Source: an uncultured Collinsella sp.
Lineage (GTDB): Bacteria > Actinomycetota > Coriobacteriia > Coriobacteriales > Coriobacteriaceae
Assembly: GCA_900751755.1 (NCBI GenBank)
Contig: CAADSP010000053.1
Span: forward strand, 1 to 6,774
Reading direction: 5' to 3'
DNA length: 6,774 nucleotides
Part shown: positions 1 to 6,695 of the stretch, in pieces
Layout: each line of letters begins with the position of its first letter
How positions within the stretch are numbered: position 1 is the first letter of the stretch
Notes under the pieces: generated by a model
Told to the model about the DNA's origin: nothing
The model's database searches: none
Seen by the model: only the letters and a program-made list of their open reading frames with translations
Position numbers and translations under genes: made by a program

Positions 1-67
1 CGGGGGGCCGCGGCGCCCCTTTTGGGCGGGGGGGGCGGGGGGGGGGGGCCCCCCCCCCCCCCCCCCC
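1..67. other. Homopolymeric G/C block, probable assembly artefact
   Basis: This stretch is nearly all G and C. It ends with a run of 12 G (37-48) followed directly by a run of 19 C (49-67), so its centre is a perfect G/C palindrome. It sits exactly where the following flavoprotein gene should encode its N-terminal nucleotide-binding GxGxxG loop. The frame happens to stay open through it, but the translation is only Gly, Pro, Arg and Ala with Phe-Trp, which is nothing like that loop. The abrupt change to normal coding sequence at about base 68 suggests a sequencing or assembly error at a contig end, such as poly-G reads. A true G-rich structural element is possible but less likely. Confidence 0.75.
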
Positions 68-1276
68 GCCATTACGGCCGCACGAGCTGGCAAAAGCGTC
101 TGCATCGTTGAGCGCGATGTCGCCTGCGGCCTTAAGCTCCTTGCGACCGGCAACGGCCGCTGCAACCTCTCCAACGAATCGATTGATCCACAGCGGTATA
201 ACCACCCCGCATTCGTTGAATCCGTTATGGGCCCCCGGCCCGAACAAGAGCTTATGGGTTTCTTCTCCTCGCTGGGCATCATGACAACCTCCGAGGAAGG
301 CCGGCTGTACCCGCGCTCCCTTCGCGCCGAATCGGTGCGCGACGCGCTTCTCAACGTTTGCGACCGCCTGGGTATCACCTTAATCTGCGGAGCCAACGTT
401 GCCTCGGCGCACAAAGCTTCCGAAGACTGGACACTCCAAATAGACCGTCCAGCGCGGGCACTCAAGGCAAAGAAGCACGACGACCGAAAATCGGAGCTCC
501 GCTCGCTTCGGAAAGCGCTCGCCGATGTCCCTCGCAAGAACGAGGCCCTGCAGGCACATGCCGTAATTATCGCCACGGGTGGTAACCCCACTGGTATCGC
601 CGATACGTTTCGCCTCCCCCTCACTTCGCTGCGCCCCATCCTCTGCCCCGTATCGGCAACGGTCGTCGGCGATCGGGCGGCACTCAAGACGTTGGATGGC
701 CTGCGCGTCCGCGCCCGCTTGACGCTCGCCCGCAATCATAATGAGCTCTGGCACGAAGACGGTGAAATCCTGTTTCGAACCTTCGGTATCTCGGGCGTCG
801 CTGTCTTCAACCTCTCCCGTCGTATCCAGCACGGCGATACGATCCTGCTCGACGTTTTCCCCGACCTCTCCAAAGACGAGCTGCTCGATATGCTCAACCG
901 GCGCGTTGAGCTGCTCGGCGGCTTTTCGCCCCGCGATCCCCGTTGGCTCGACGGCATGCTCGCCCCGCAACTCTCCCGCGTCGTCTGCACGGCGTTCGAG
1001 CAGTGCCATCCAGGCTCCAACGATGTCATCCACCTGGTCTCGATCCTCAAGCACTTTAAGTTGCTCGTCGAGGGAACAGCCGAGGAGCGCTCGGCGCAGG
1101 TCACGCGTGGTGGCGTATCTGTCGAGAGCATCTCAACACCCAGTCTACGCGCGAGCAGCGCTGTCGACGCCCCGCTTTACGTCTGCGGCGAAGCGCTCGA
1201 CATCGACGCCGATTGTGGAGGCTTTAACCTTGCGTGGGCCTGGCTCTCGGGCATTCGCGCTGCAAGCAGCCTGTAG
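68..1276 (+). CDS. HI0933/BaiN-family FAD-binding oxidoreductase, 5' partial
   Basis: This is a flavoprotein of the HI0933 family (COG2081, often labelled aminoacetone-oxidase-like or BaiN-like); its substrate is unknown and it is probably cytosolic. The reading frame is open from base 68. It begins with residues ITAARAGKSVCIVERD, the second half of a Rossmann FAD-binding fold ending in the ribose-binding Glu. The family signature LLATGNGRCNLSN follows at about 131-169. The ATGG motif is at 572-583, GISG at about 790, and the C-terminal LYVCGEALDIDADCGG block at about 1175-1220. Roughly the first 20 residues, with the GxGxxG loop, are lost in the G/C block, so the ATG at 227 is internal and not the start. 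About 401 codons remain, against a family length near 400-420. Two oddities are a charged insert of about 35 residues (446-553) and a shortened segment after ATGG. The second flavoprotein gene follows 80 bases downstream on the same strand, separated by a hairpin. Confidence 0.9.
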   Translation, partial: AITAARAGKSVCIVERDVACGLKLLATGNGRCNLSNESIDPQRYNHPAFVESVMGPRPEQELMGFFSSLGIMTTSEEGRLYPRSLRAESVRDALLNVCDRLGITLICGANVASAHKASEDWTLQIDRPARALKAKKHDDRKSELRSLRKALADVPRKNEALQAHAVIIATGGNPTGIADTFRLPLTSLRPILCPVSATVVGDRAALKTLDGLRVRARLTLARNHNELWHEDGEILFRTFGISGVAVFNLSRRIQHGDTILLDVFPDLSKDELLDMLNRRVELLGGFSPRDPRWLDGMLAPQLSRVVCTAFEQCHPGSNDVIHLVSILKHFKLLVEGTAEERSAQVTRGGVSVESISTPSLRASSAVDAPLYVCGEALDIDADCGGFNLAWAWLSGIRAASSL

Positions 1277-1286
1277 CCGCGCAGTC

Positions 1287-1292
1287 TATAAT
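1287..1292 (+). promoter_or_regulatory. Candidate -10 box (TATAAT)
   Basis: A perfect TATAAT lies 10 bases after the stop of the first gene. No recognisable -35 hexamer is seen 16-18 bases upstream, and there is no extended TGn before it. If used, transcription would start near 1299 and run straight into the hairpin at 1307-1330 before reaching the gene at 1357. It could equally be a chance match in a short AT-rich stretch. Confidence 0.35.
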
Positions 1293-1306
1293 CAAAAACG
1301 CATTCG

Positions 1307-1338
1307 GGCCGTCTGGGATACCGGACGGCCTCTTTCTT
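1307..1338 (+). terminator. Hairpin with T-rich tail: terminator or leader attenuator
   Basis: The arms GGCCGTCTGG (1307-1316) and CCGGACGGCC (1321-1330) pair over 10 bases with one G-U wobble around a GATA loop. The T-rich tail TCTTTCTT follows at 1331-1338. This has the form of an intrinsic terminator for the upstream flavoprotein gene, although the tail is interrupted by C. Because a TATAAT lies just before it, it could instead act as an attenuator in the leader of the downstream gene. The ribosome binding site at 1345 is outside the stem. Confidence 0.6.
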
Positions 1339-1344
1339 GCCTCT

Positions 1345-1350
1345 AAGGAG
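1345..1350 (+). promoter_or_regulatory. Ribosome binding site fixing the start at 1357
   Basis: AAGGAG ends 6 bases before the ATG at 1357. This favours that ATG over the in-frame upstream GTG at 1234, which would overlap the previous gene and read through the hairpin. Confidence 0.85.
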
Positions 1351-1356
1351 ACCTCG

Positions 1357-2997
1357 ATGATCGAAATCACCCAAGTCAACGCGTCACTCGATGAAGCCGG
1401 CGATGAAAATGCCTGCCTCATTGTTGGCAAGCGAGTCGCCAAGCGCGTCCTACGTTGCAAGGACTCCGAGCTCAAGTCCATCGAGCTCCACCGCAAGTCA
1501 ATCGACGCCCGCAAAAAACGAGACGTCCATTTTATCCTGAGCTTTCGTGTTGAGCTGACCAGTCCCCACCTCGAGCGAGAAGTGGTCGACAGCGTTTCCG
1601 AACGTGACCGCTCGCGCGTACGCGCGATAGAAGACGATGAGCCTTCATTCCCCTCCCCCATTTCCGACGCATCCAAAGAGCGCCCCGTCGTTGTCGGCGC
1701 CGGATGCGCCGGCCTTTTCGCTGCGCTCACGCTCGCCGAAGCAGGTCTTAAGCCCTTGCTTATCGAGCGCGGCGACCCGGCATTTCGCCGCTCGCAGGCG
1801 ATCGATCTCTTTCTAAAGGAGCGCATCCTCGACCCCGAGAGCAATATCCAGTTTGGCCTGGGCGGCGCGGGGACCTTCTCGGACGGCAAGCTCAATACGG
1901 GAACCAAAAATCCCGCCCATCGCCTTATCCTCGAAACCTTCGTCGAGGCGGGCGCGCCCCGCGATATTCTGTGGGATGCCAAGCCGCACATTGGCTCCGA
2001 CATCCTTCCCACGGTTGTCACCGCTATATCCCAGCGCATCGAGCAGCTCGGAGGTGTCGTCCGTTATCGAACAAAGCTCGTCGACATTCGCATCGACGCG
2101 TCTGGTGCCATCACCGGTATCGATGTCCAATCGTCCCAAGACGCCGCTTACGAGCCAATTGAGACAAAGCACCTCATCCTCGCCTGCGGGCATTCTGCTC
2201 GCGATATTTTTGAGCTCCTTAAGGACCACAACGTGGCCCTCGCACAAAAGACCTTTGCCATGGGCGTTCGCATCGAGCATCCGCAGCGCGACATCGACCG
2301 AGCCCAATATGGAGCCTTGGCGGGACATCCTGCCCTCGGAGCAGCCCCCTACAAGCTCGTCGCCCATCTTCCCAACGGCCGCAGCGTGTTCTCGTTTTGC
2401 ATGTGCCCCGGCGGGCAGGTTGTCGCCGCCTCTTCCGAGCAGGGCCACCTGTGCGTCAACGGCGCCAGCCTCAATGCCCGCGACGGACGCAACGCAAACG
2501 CCGCCCTGCTCGTTAACGTCACGCCTGAGGACCTTCCCAACGATGACCCGCTCGCCGGCATCGAGCTCCAGCGCGCCTGCGAGGCGGCCGCCTATCGCCT
2601 GGGCGGTTCCAACTGGAACGCACCGGCACAACTCGTCGGAGATTTCCTCGCAGGACGCGCCAGCAAGGCGCCCGGAAAGGTAAAGCCCACCTATCCGCTC
2701 GGTGTGACCTGGACGGCAATTGACGAAGCCCTGCCGCAGCATATCGTCGAGTCGCTCCGCCTGGGACTTCCCCTACTCGGAAAAAAGCTACGAGGCTACG
2801 ACCGTCCCGATGCCGTTCTTACCGGCGTGGAGACTCGTTCGAGCTCACCGGTCACTGTCACCCGAGACCGAACGTGCCATGCCGTGTCGACCCCGGGCCT
2901 CTACCCTTGTGGTGAGGGAGCTGGATATGCCGGCGGCATCATGAGCGCGGCCACCGACGGCATCCGTTGTGCTGAAGCCCTGATCGCAGACCTCTAA
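1357..2997 (+). CDS. FAD-dependent dehydrogenase, COG2509 type
   Basis: This encodes a 546-residue predicted cytosolic flavoprotein resembling the uncharacterised FAD-dependent dehydrogenases of COG2509; reaction and substrate are unknown. Residues 1 to about 105 form a charged N-terminal domain with the pattern typical of this group (VLRCKDSEL, later HFILSFRVEL). A Rossmann fold follows: RPVVVGAGCAGLF at 109-121, with the GxGxxG glycines at 114, 116 and 119 and the ribose-binding Glu137 in LLIERGD. The segment GGAGTFSDGKLNTG begins at residue 169 and is characteristic of the family. The C-terminal FAD-binding block GEGAGYAGGIMSAATDG begins at Gly519. Length is normal for the family and no frame damage is seen. 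The start is supported by AAGGAG six bases upstream. No transmembrane segment or signal peptide is evident. It follows another flavoprotein gene but is separated by a hairpin, so co-transcription is uncertain. The downstream neighbour uvrB is convergent. Confidence 0.9.
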   Translation: MIEITQVNASLDEAGDENACLIVGKRVAKRVLRCKDSELKSIELHRKSIDARKKRDVHFILSFRVELTSPHLEREVVDSVSERDRSRVRAIEDDEPSFPSPISDASKERPVVVGAGCAGLFAALTLAEAGLKPLLIERGDPAFRRSQAIDLFLKERILDPESNIQFGLGGAGTFSDGKLNTGTKNPAHRLILETFVEAGAPRDILWDAKPHIGSDILPTVVTAISQRIEQLGGVVRYRTKLVDIRIDASGAITGIDVQSSQDAAYEPIETKHLILACGHSARDIFELLKDHNVALAQKTFAMGVRIEHPQRDIDRAQYGALAGHPALGAAPYKLVAHLPNGRSVFSFCMCPGGQVVAASSEQGHLCVNGASLNARDGRNANAALLVNVTPEDLPNDDPLAGIELQRACEAAAYRLGGSNWNAPAQLVGDFLAGRASKAPGKVKPTYPLGVTWTAIDEALPQHIVESLRLGLPLLGKKLRGYDRPDAVLTGVETRSSSPVTVTRDRTCHAVSTPGLYPCGEGAGYAGGIMSAATDGIRCAEALIADL

Positions 2998-3016
2998 CGC
3001 ACGAATTCCAGCGCGC

Positions 3017-3057
3017 AAAAGACATAGGCCCCGAGCTCCACAGGGAACTCGAGGCCT
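3017..3057 (-). terminator. Intrinsic terminator of uvrB in the convergent gap
   Basis: Arms at 3026-3039 and 3044-3057 flank a 4-base loop. Read on the - strand the 14-base stem pairs fully with two G-U wobbles; on the + strand the same two positions are C-A mismatches. On the - strand the stem is followed shortly by TTTT (complement of 3017-3020). It begins only five bases past the uvrB stop. This polarity points to a uvrB terminator; weaker action on the + strand flavoprotein transcript is possible. Confidence 0.8.
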
Positions 3058-3062
3058 GTTCG

Positions 3063-5303
3063 CTATTTCTTAAACCGTGCACCCTGGCGTTTTCTGCCCG
3101 ATGCGAACGTGGAACCCTTGCGGGCCTGCGAACGTAAGCGCTCGATCGTCTCGTCCTCAGACGCACCCTCGAGCATCGCCCGAATCTGAACGACGGCATC
3201 GCGCAGGCGCGCCGCCTCCTCAAAGTCCATGGCGGCAGAAGCGTTACGCATATCCTCTTCCATGGTTTCGACAATCCGCACAAGCTCGTCATGCGGCAGT
3301 TCTTCCAACTGCTCCGCAAGTGTCTGCTCGGGCGCCACCGTTTCCGGCACGCCGCCCTCGCCCGACTCATCGGGCGTATAGAATGCACCATGGCCAAGAG
3401 AGTCGCCCTTCGAGCGTCCCTTGGAACCCACGGTTTTTTCGGCCTCGGCAATAAAACTTGAGATGTCGTTGATGGCCTTGCGCACCGTCTTGGGCACGAT
3501 GCCATGCTCTTCGTTATATGCCATCTGAATCTCGCGACGGCGCTGCGTCTCTTCGATGGCCTCCTTCATCGAATCGGTCACAACGTCCGCATACATGATG
3601 ACTTCGCCATCGGCGTTACGGGCCGCGCGGCCAATCGTCTGAATCAGCGAACGGCGGTTGCGCAAGAAGCCTTCCTTATCGGCATCGAGAATTGCCACCA
3701 GTGAGACCTCGGGGAGATCCAAGCCCTCGCGAAGCAGGTTGATGCCAACGAGGACATCGATCTTGCCCTCGCGCAGCGTTCGCAGGATCTCGACACGGTC
3801 CATTGTCGCCGTATCAGAGTGCATGTAATTGACCTTAATGCCCGCGTCGAGCAGATGGTCGGTCAGGTCCTCGGCCATGCGCTTGGTCAACGTGGTCACC
3901 AGCACGCGCTCCTTGCGGGCAACGCGCTCGCGAATCTCGTCCTCAAGATCGTCAATCTGCCCACGAACCGGACGCACATCGATCTTGGGATCGAGCAGAC
4001 CGGTCGGACGAATAATCTGCTCAACGTCGTTCTGGCTAACCCGCAGCTCATAGTCGCCCGGTGTTGCCGAAACGTAGATGAACTGGGGAATCCTCGCCTC
4101 AAACTCATCGAAACGAAGCGGGCGGTTATCGAGCGCCGAGGGCAGGCGAAAACCGTGTTCCACCAGCGTCACCTTACGCGAGCGGTCACCTTCGTGCATG
4201 CCGCGAATCTGCGGCACCGTCACATGGCTCTCATCGATGATGCAGAGCATATCCTTGGGAAAGTAATCGATTAGGGTAAACGGCGGCTCACCCGGTTTGC
4301 GACCGTCCAGATGACGCGAGTAGTTCTCGATGCCGTTGCAAAAGCCCATCGTCTCGAGCATCTCAAGATCATAATCGGTGCGCTGCTGCAGACGCTGCGC
4401 CTCGAGCAACTTGTCGGTCGCCTTGAGCTCCGCCACGCGCTTCTCGCACTCTTCGCTGATCGATTTCAGAGCCGCCTTGACCTTCGGCTTCTCGGTCACG
4501 TAGTGCGATGCCGGCCATACGGGGATGGCCTCGTACTCACGAAGCATCTCACCGGTGACCTCATCGATCTCGGCAATCAGCTCGACCTCGTCGCCAAAGA
4601 ACTCAAACCGCAACGGATGCTCGGCATAAGGCGGATACACGTCGACAACATCGCCGCGCACGCGGAACGTGCCGCGTGGCAGGTCATAGTCATTGCGATC
4701 ATATTGAATGTCGATAAGTGCATGGATAAAGTCATCGCGCTCGAGCGGCACCTTCTTGTCGACGTTTGGAGCCAGACCCGCATAGTCCTCAGGAGAGCCA
4801 ATGCCATAGATACACGAGACCGATGCGACAACGATCACATCGCGTCGAGAGAGCAGTGACGCGGTCGCCTGATGGCGCAGCATCTCGACCTCTTCGTTAA
4901 TCGAGGAGTCTTTCTCGATATATGTATCGCTTTGCGGCACATACGCCTCGGGCTGATAGTAGTCGTAGTACGAGACGAAGTAGACCACAGCGTTGTTGGG
5001 AAAGAACTCTTTGAGCTCGCTCGCAAGCTGAGCGGCGAGCGTTTTATTCGGAGCCATGACCAGCGTCGGCTTTCCCAGGGCCTCAATAGTCTTTGCCATC
5101 GTGAAGGTCTTGCCCGAACCAGTCACGCCCAGCAAAACCTGATAGCGGTCTCCGTCCCTCACGCCCTGCACAAGCGACTCAATGGCCTTAGGCTGGGAAC
5201 CGGCAGGCTCATAGGGAGACACGACCTTAAACGGCACGTCAGAGCCTTCAACGCCAAAGCGCTTAAGTTCACCACCAACGCGTTCTACTTCAAATTCCGC
5301 CAT
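3063..5303 (-). CDS. uvrB: Excinuclease ABC subunit UvrB
   Basis: UvrB is the damage-verifying, DNA-loading subunit of cytosolic nucleotide excision repair; it receives DNA from UvrA and recruits UvrC. The protein has 746 residues. Visible motifs are Walker A GVTGSGKT (59-66), the damage-probing beta-hairpin region with YYDYYQPEAYVPQSDTYIE (112-130), helicase motif II DESH (357-360), SATP (412-415) and motif VI QTIGRAARN (555-563). A C-terminal UVR motif for UvrC contact lies at about 672-711, with DFEEAARLRD at its core. It is somewhat longer than the usual 660-700 residues. The excess is about 25 residues before the conserved FKVVSPYEPAGSQPKAI block, a Gly/Glu-rich linker (about 620-670) and a basic tail ending RFKK. 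The chosen ATG has AGGAG five bases upstream; an in-frame ATG seven codons earlier lacks this spacing. The gene lies 51 bases downstream of the lytic transglycosylase. No LexA-type operator is seen upstream. Confidence 0.98.
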   Translation of the reverse strand: MAEFEVERVGGELKRFGVEGSDVPFKVVSPYEPAGSQPKAIESLVQGVRDGDRYQVLLGVTGSGKTFTMAKTIEALGKPTLVMAPNKTLAAQLASELKEFFPNNAVVYFVSYYDYYQPEAYVPQSDTYIEKDSSINEEVEMLRHQATASLLSRRDVIVVASVSCIYGIGSPEDYAGLAPNVDKKVPLERDDFIHALIDIQYDRNDYDLPRGTFRVRGDVVDVYPPYAEHPLRFEFFGDEVELIAEIDEVTGEMLREYEAIPVWPASHYVTEKPKVKAALKSISEECEKRVAELKATDKLLEAQRLQQRTDYDLEMLETMGFCNGIENYSRHLDGRKPGEPPFTLIDYFPKDMLCIIDESHVTVPQIRGMHEGDRSRKVTLVEHGFRLPSALDNRPLRFDEFEARIPQFIYVSATPGDYELRVSQNDVEQIIRPTGLLDPKIDVRPVRGQIDDLEDEIRERVARKERVLVTTLTKRMAEDLTDHLLDAGIKVNYMHSDTATMDRVEILRTLREGKIDVLVGINLLREGLDLPEVSLVAILDADKEGFLRNRRSLIQTIGRAARNADGEVIMYADVVTDSMKEAIEETQRRREIQMAYNEEHGIVPKTVRKAINDISSFIAEAEKTVGSKGRSKGDSLGHGAFYTPDESGEGGVPETVAPEQTLAEQLEELPHDELVRIVETMEEDMRNASAAMDFEEAARLRDAVVQIRAMLEGASEDETIERLRSQARKGSTFASGRKRQGARFKK

Positions 5304-5307
5304 GGAT

Positions 5308-5314
5308 ACTCCTA
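5308..5314 (-). promoter_or_regulatory. Ribosome binding site of uvrB
   Basis: On the - strand TAGGAGT lies upstream of the ATG at 5303, with five bases between AGGAG and the ATG. It lies between the two candidate starts and therefore excludes the longer form starting at 5324. Confidence 0.8.
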
Positions 5315-5328
5315 ACTCATACATCTGC

Positions 5329-5334
5329 AGTATA
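5329..5334 (-). promoter_or_regulatory. Weak candidate -10 box for uvrB
   Basis: TATACT on the - strand lies in the 51-base gap between the lytic transglycosylase stop and uvrB, 25 bases before the uvrB start. The hexamer 17 bases upstream (TAGGAC) matches the -35 consensus poorly. An internal promoter is possible, but read-through from coaE would serve equally well. Confidence 0.25.
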
Positions 5335-5354
5335 CGCAGGCGGCAGGCATAGTC

Positions 5355-5936
5355 CTATACGAACCGATCGGGATAGATGGTCTTGTAGCGAGCCCAGGCA
5401 TTATTGACACGAATCAGATACGCCTGCGTCTCGGGAAAGGTGATTGCATTATGAAGCGACGTACCCTGCTGCGCCCATCCGTCGACATTGCCCATGCCGG
5501 CGTTATAGGCGGCGATGGCGCTATCCGTCGACCCGTTAAAATACGCTAGAAGATACGAAAGATACGCACAGCCAAACTCGATATTCGTAGCCGGATCGTT
5601 AAGATTGTCGGCCGAATACTCGTCACCGTCAACAAGGCCCTTGGCGATCATATCCTGGGCAGTCTCGGGCATCAGCTGCATCAATCCCTGAGCACCTTGA
5701 TTCGACTCGGCCTCGAGATCCCAATTCGATTCCGACTTAATGACAGCGCACACCAGATACGGATCCAGATTATGCGAAATACTGGATTGCTTTACATACG
5801 CCTCGTAGTCAATCGGATACAACGGCTTAAAGAAAGCGGCAGGAGCACACGAGTAAACGAATGAGATAAGGCCGAAGACAAAAACGGCAGCCAGCGGCAT
5901 AAGGCGATACCACGCAAAGAAACGTGTCTTAGGCAT
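5355..5936 (-). CDS. Membrane-anchored lytic transglycosylase, SLT/GH23 fold
   Basis: This encodes a 193-residue lytic transglycosylase, predicted to cleave the MurNAc-GlcNAc bond of peptidoglycan outside the membrane. After a short basic start, a hydrophobic segment at about 12-29 acts as signal peptide or membrane anchor. The SLT domain fills the rest: catalytic Glu69 in VIKSESNW, GLMQLMP at 84-90, AYNAG at 143-147 and ETQAYL at 169-174, all in the order expected for the Slt/MltE-like family. The Cys just after the hydrophobic segment is preceded by Val-Tyr-Ser, a poor lipobox, so lipid attachment is doubtful; an Ala-Pro-Ala follows that could be a signal peptidase I site. There is no LysM or SH3 wall-binding domain. 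The start at 5936 is preferred to the ATG at 5942, because AAGGAGG abuts the latter but sits six bases before the former. It overlaps coaE by 8 bases, suggesting translational coupling, and precedes uvrB by 51. Confidence 0.93.
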   Translation of the reverse strand: MPKTRFFAWYRLMPLAAVFVFGLISFVYSCAPAAFFKPLYPIDYEAYVKQSSISHNLDPYLVCAVIKSESNWDLEAESNQGAQGLMQLMPETAQDMIAKGLVDGDEYSADNLNDPATNIEFGCAYLSYLLAYFNGSTDSAIAAYNAGMGNVDGWAQQGTSLHNAITFPETQAYLIRVNNAWARYKTIYPDRFV

Positions 5937-6570
5937 CGGCATCCTCCTTATCCGCAGTGTCTATAAACCCATGGCATGCAAGCCATGAGTCAAGCTGCTC
6001 AAAGAGCGAATTATCACCTGAGGCATTATCAATCACCGTTGTAGCGAGATTGCACAGCGCAGACTCATCGGGCTGACAAGCAGAACGGGCATCGAAATCA
6101 GATGGCTCCATGCCACGTTGAATAGCGCGCTCGCGACGAACTGACAAAGGGGCGCTGATGACCAGAATTTCATCAGCCAAGCCAAATGCATCCTCAAAAC
6201 CAGTCGGAGCAGAAACCTCGACCACCGCAAAGGGATAACGGGGAGACGAAACCGTACAACAAACCGGATCGAGAATCCTAAGCGAAAGCTGTTCAATCAG
6301 AACGGGATGCACGATGCCATTGAGCCGTGCGACCGAATCAGGAGAAGCGAAAGCTCGAGAAGCGAGGATGCTGCGGCGAATGCCGCCTTCCTCATCCAAA
6401 ATGTCCCAACCGAATTCATCCGCGAGAGTATTGACGATATCAGAGCCCGGCACATACAGAGATTTTGCAAGCTCATCCAGATCGATAAGCATAGCGCCAC
6501 GAGATTCGAAATAGCGGCAGGCAGTCGACTTACCCGAAGCAATATTGCCCAAGACAAATACGGTAAACAT
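5929..6570 (-). CDS. coaE: Dephospho-CoA kinase
   Basis: CoaE performs the last step of coenzyme A synthesis, ATP-dependent phosphorylation of the 3'-hydroxyl of dephospho-CoA, in the cytosol. The protein has 213 residues, close to the usual 200 or so. Visible are the P-loop GNIASGKST (8-16), the Asp-Leu-Asp pair (30-32) in LIDLDELAKSLY that fits the catalytic Asp region, LNGIVHP in the substrate-binding part, RRERAIQRG in the lid region, and the C-terminal VIDNASGDNSLFEQLDSWL pattern. The usual PLLFE motif is replaced by APTGFE, preceded by a Cys-rich, Pro-rich stretch, so the core is divergent although the fold is clear. The ATG at 6570 is chosen over the TTG at 6573 because GGAGG then has a five-base spacing. 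It is the first gene of a probable operon with the lytic transglycosylase and uvrB. A terminator lies upstream, so it needs its own promoter within 6571-6695. Confidence 0.93.
   Translation of the reverse strand: MFTVFVLGNIASGKSTACRYFESRGAMLIDLDELAKSLYVPGSDIVNTLADEFGWDILDEEGGIRRSILASRAFASPDSVARLNGIVHPVLIEQLSLRILDPVCCTVSSPRYPFAVVEVSAPTGFEDAFGLADEILVISAPLSVRRERAIQRGMEPSDFDARSACQPDESALCNLATTVIDNASGDNSLFEQLDSWLACHGFIDTADKEDADA
5943..5949 (-). promoter_or_regulatory. Ribosome binding site of the lytic transglycosylase, inside coaE
   Basis: AAGGAGG on the - strand forms part of the last coaE codons (Lys-Glu-Asp). It touches the ATG at 5942 but leaves six bases to the ATG at 5936, so the second ATG is the likely start. 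Its position in coaE suggests coupled translation. Confidence 0.8.
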
Positions 6571-6575
6571 CAAGC

Positions 6576-6582
6576 CCTCCCT
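6576..6582 (-). promoter_or_regulatory. Ribosome binding site of coaE
   Basis: AGGGAGG on the - strand ends five bases before the ATG at 6570 and only two bases before the alternative TTG at 6573, favouring the ATG. Confidence 0.75.
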
Positions 6583-6598
6583 AACGCCAATGCGAGTA

Positions 6599-6629
6599 AT
6601 TATCGCTCAAATACACTAGAAGGACTCAA
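6599..6629 (-). promoter_or_regulatory. Candidate promoter of coaE
   Basis: On the - strand GATAAT (6604-6599) is five of six to the -10 consensus. TTGAGT (6629-6624) is four of six to the -35 consensus, with a 19-base spacer, longer than ideal. Transcription would start near 6592, about 22 bases before the coaE start. It is the best candidate in the 6571-6695 gap, which is clearly AT-richer than the genes. Nothing else was recognised in that gap. Confidence 0.35.
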
Positions 6630-6695
6630 AATACAGCCAAACAGTAAGAGCGCATACGGGGAAGCTAAATCCCGAAGTACAACGTGTATATACGC

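Noticed and set aside
24..48. G-quadruplex-forming element
   Set aside because: The G runs could fold, but they replace conserved codons at a contig edge beside a pure C run, so an artefact is the simpler explanation.
1234..1356. N-terminal extension of the second flavoprotein from a GTG at 1234
   Set aside because: It overlaps the previous gene, would translate through the hairpin, and the ribosome binding site at 1345 clearly serves the ATG at 1357.
1813..2742. 309-codon open frame on the - strand opposite the second flavoprotein, with others at 380-1054 and 1224-2039
   Set aside because: They lie entirely or mostly opposite well-supported flavoprotein genes, show no recognisable motifs, and are expected antisense shadows in GC-rich coding sequence.
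3504..5315. Chain of + strand open frames (3504-3704, 3819-4274, 4311-4859, 4872-5315) opposite uvrB
   Set aside because: All share one frame fixed by uvrB codon bias, and the translations show no recognisable domain; uvrB on the other strand is certain.
5304..5354. SOS (LexA) operator upstream of uvrB
   Set aside because: Neither a GAAC-N4-GTTC box nor a CTG-N10-CAG palindrome was convincing; SOS control of this uvrB is not supported by the sequence here.
6590..6619. Nine-codon + strand open frame divergent from coaE
   Set aside because: It has no ribosome binding site and no sign of coding; it is too short to support.
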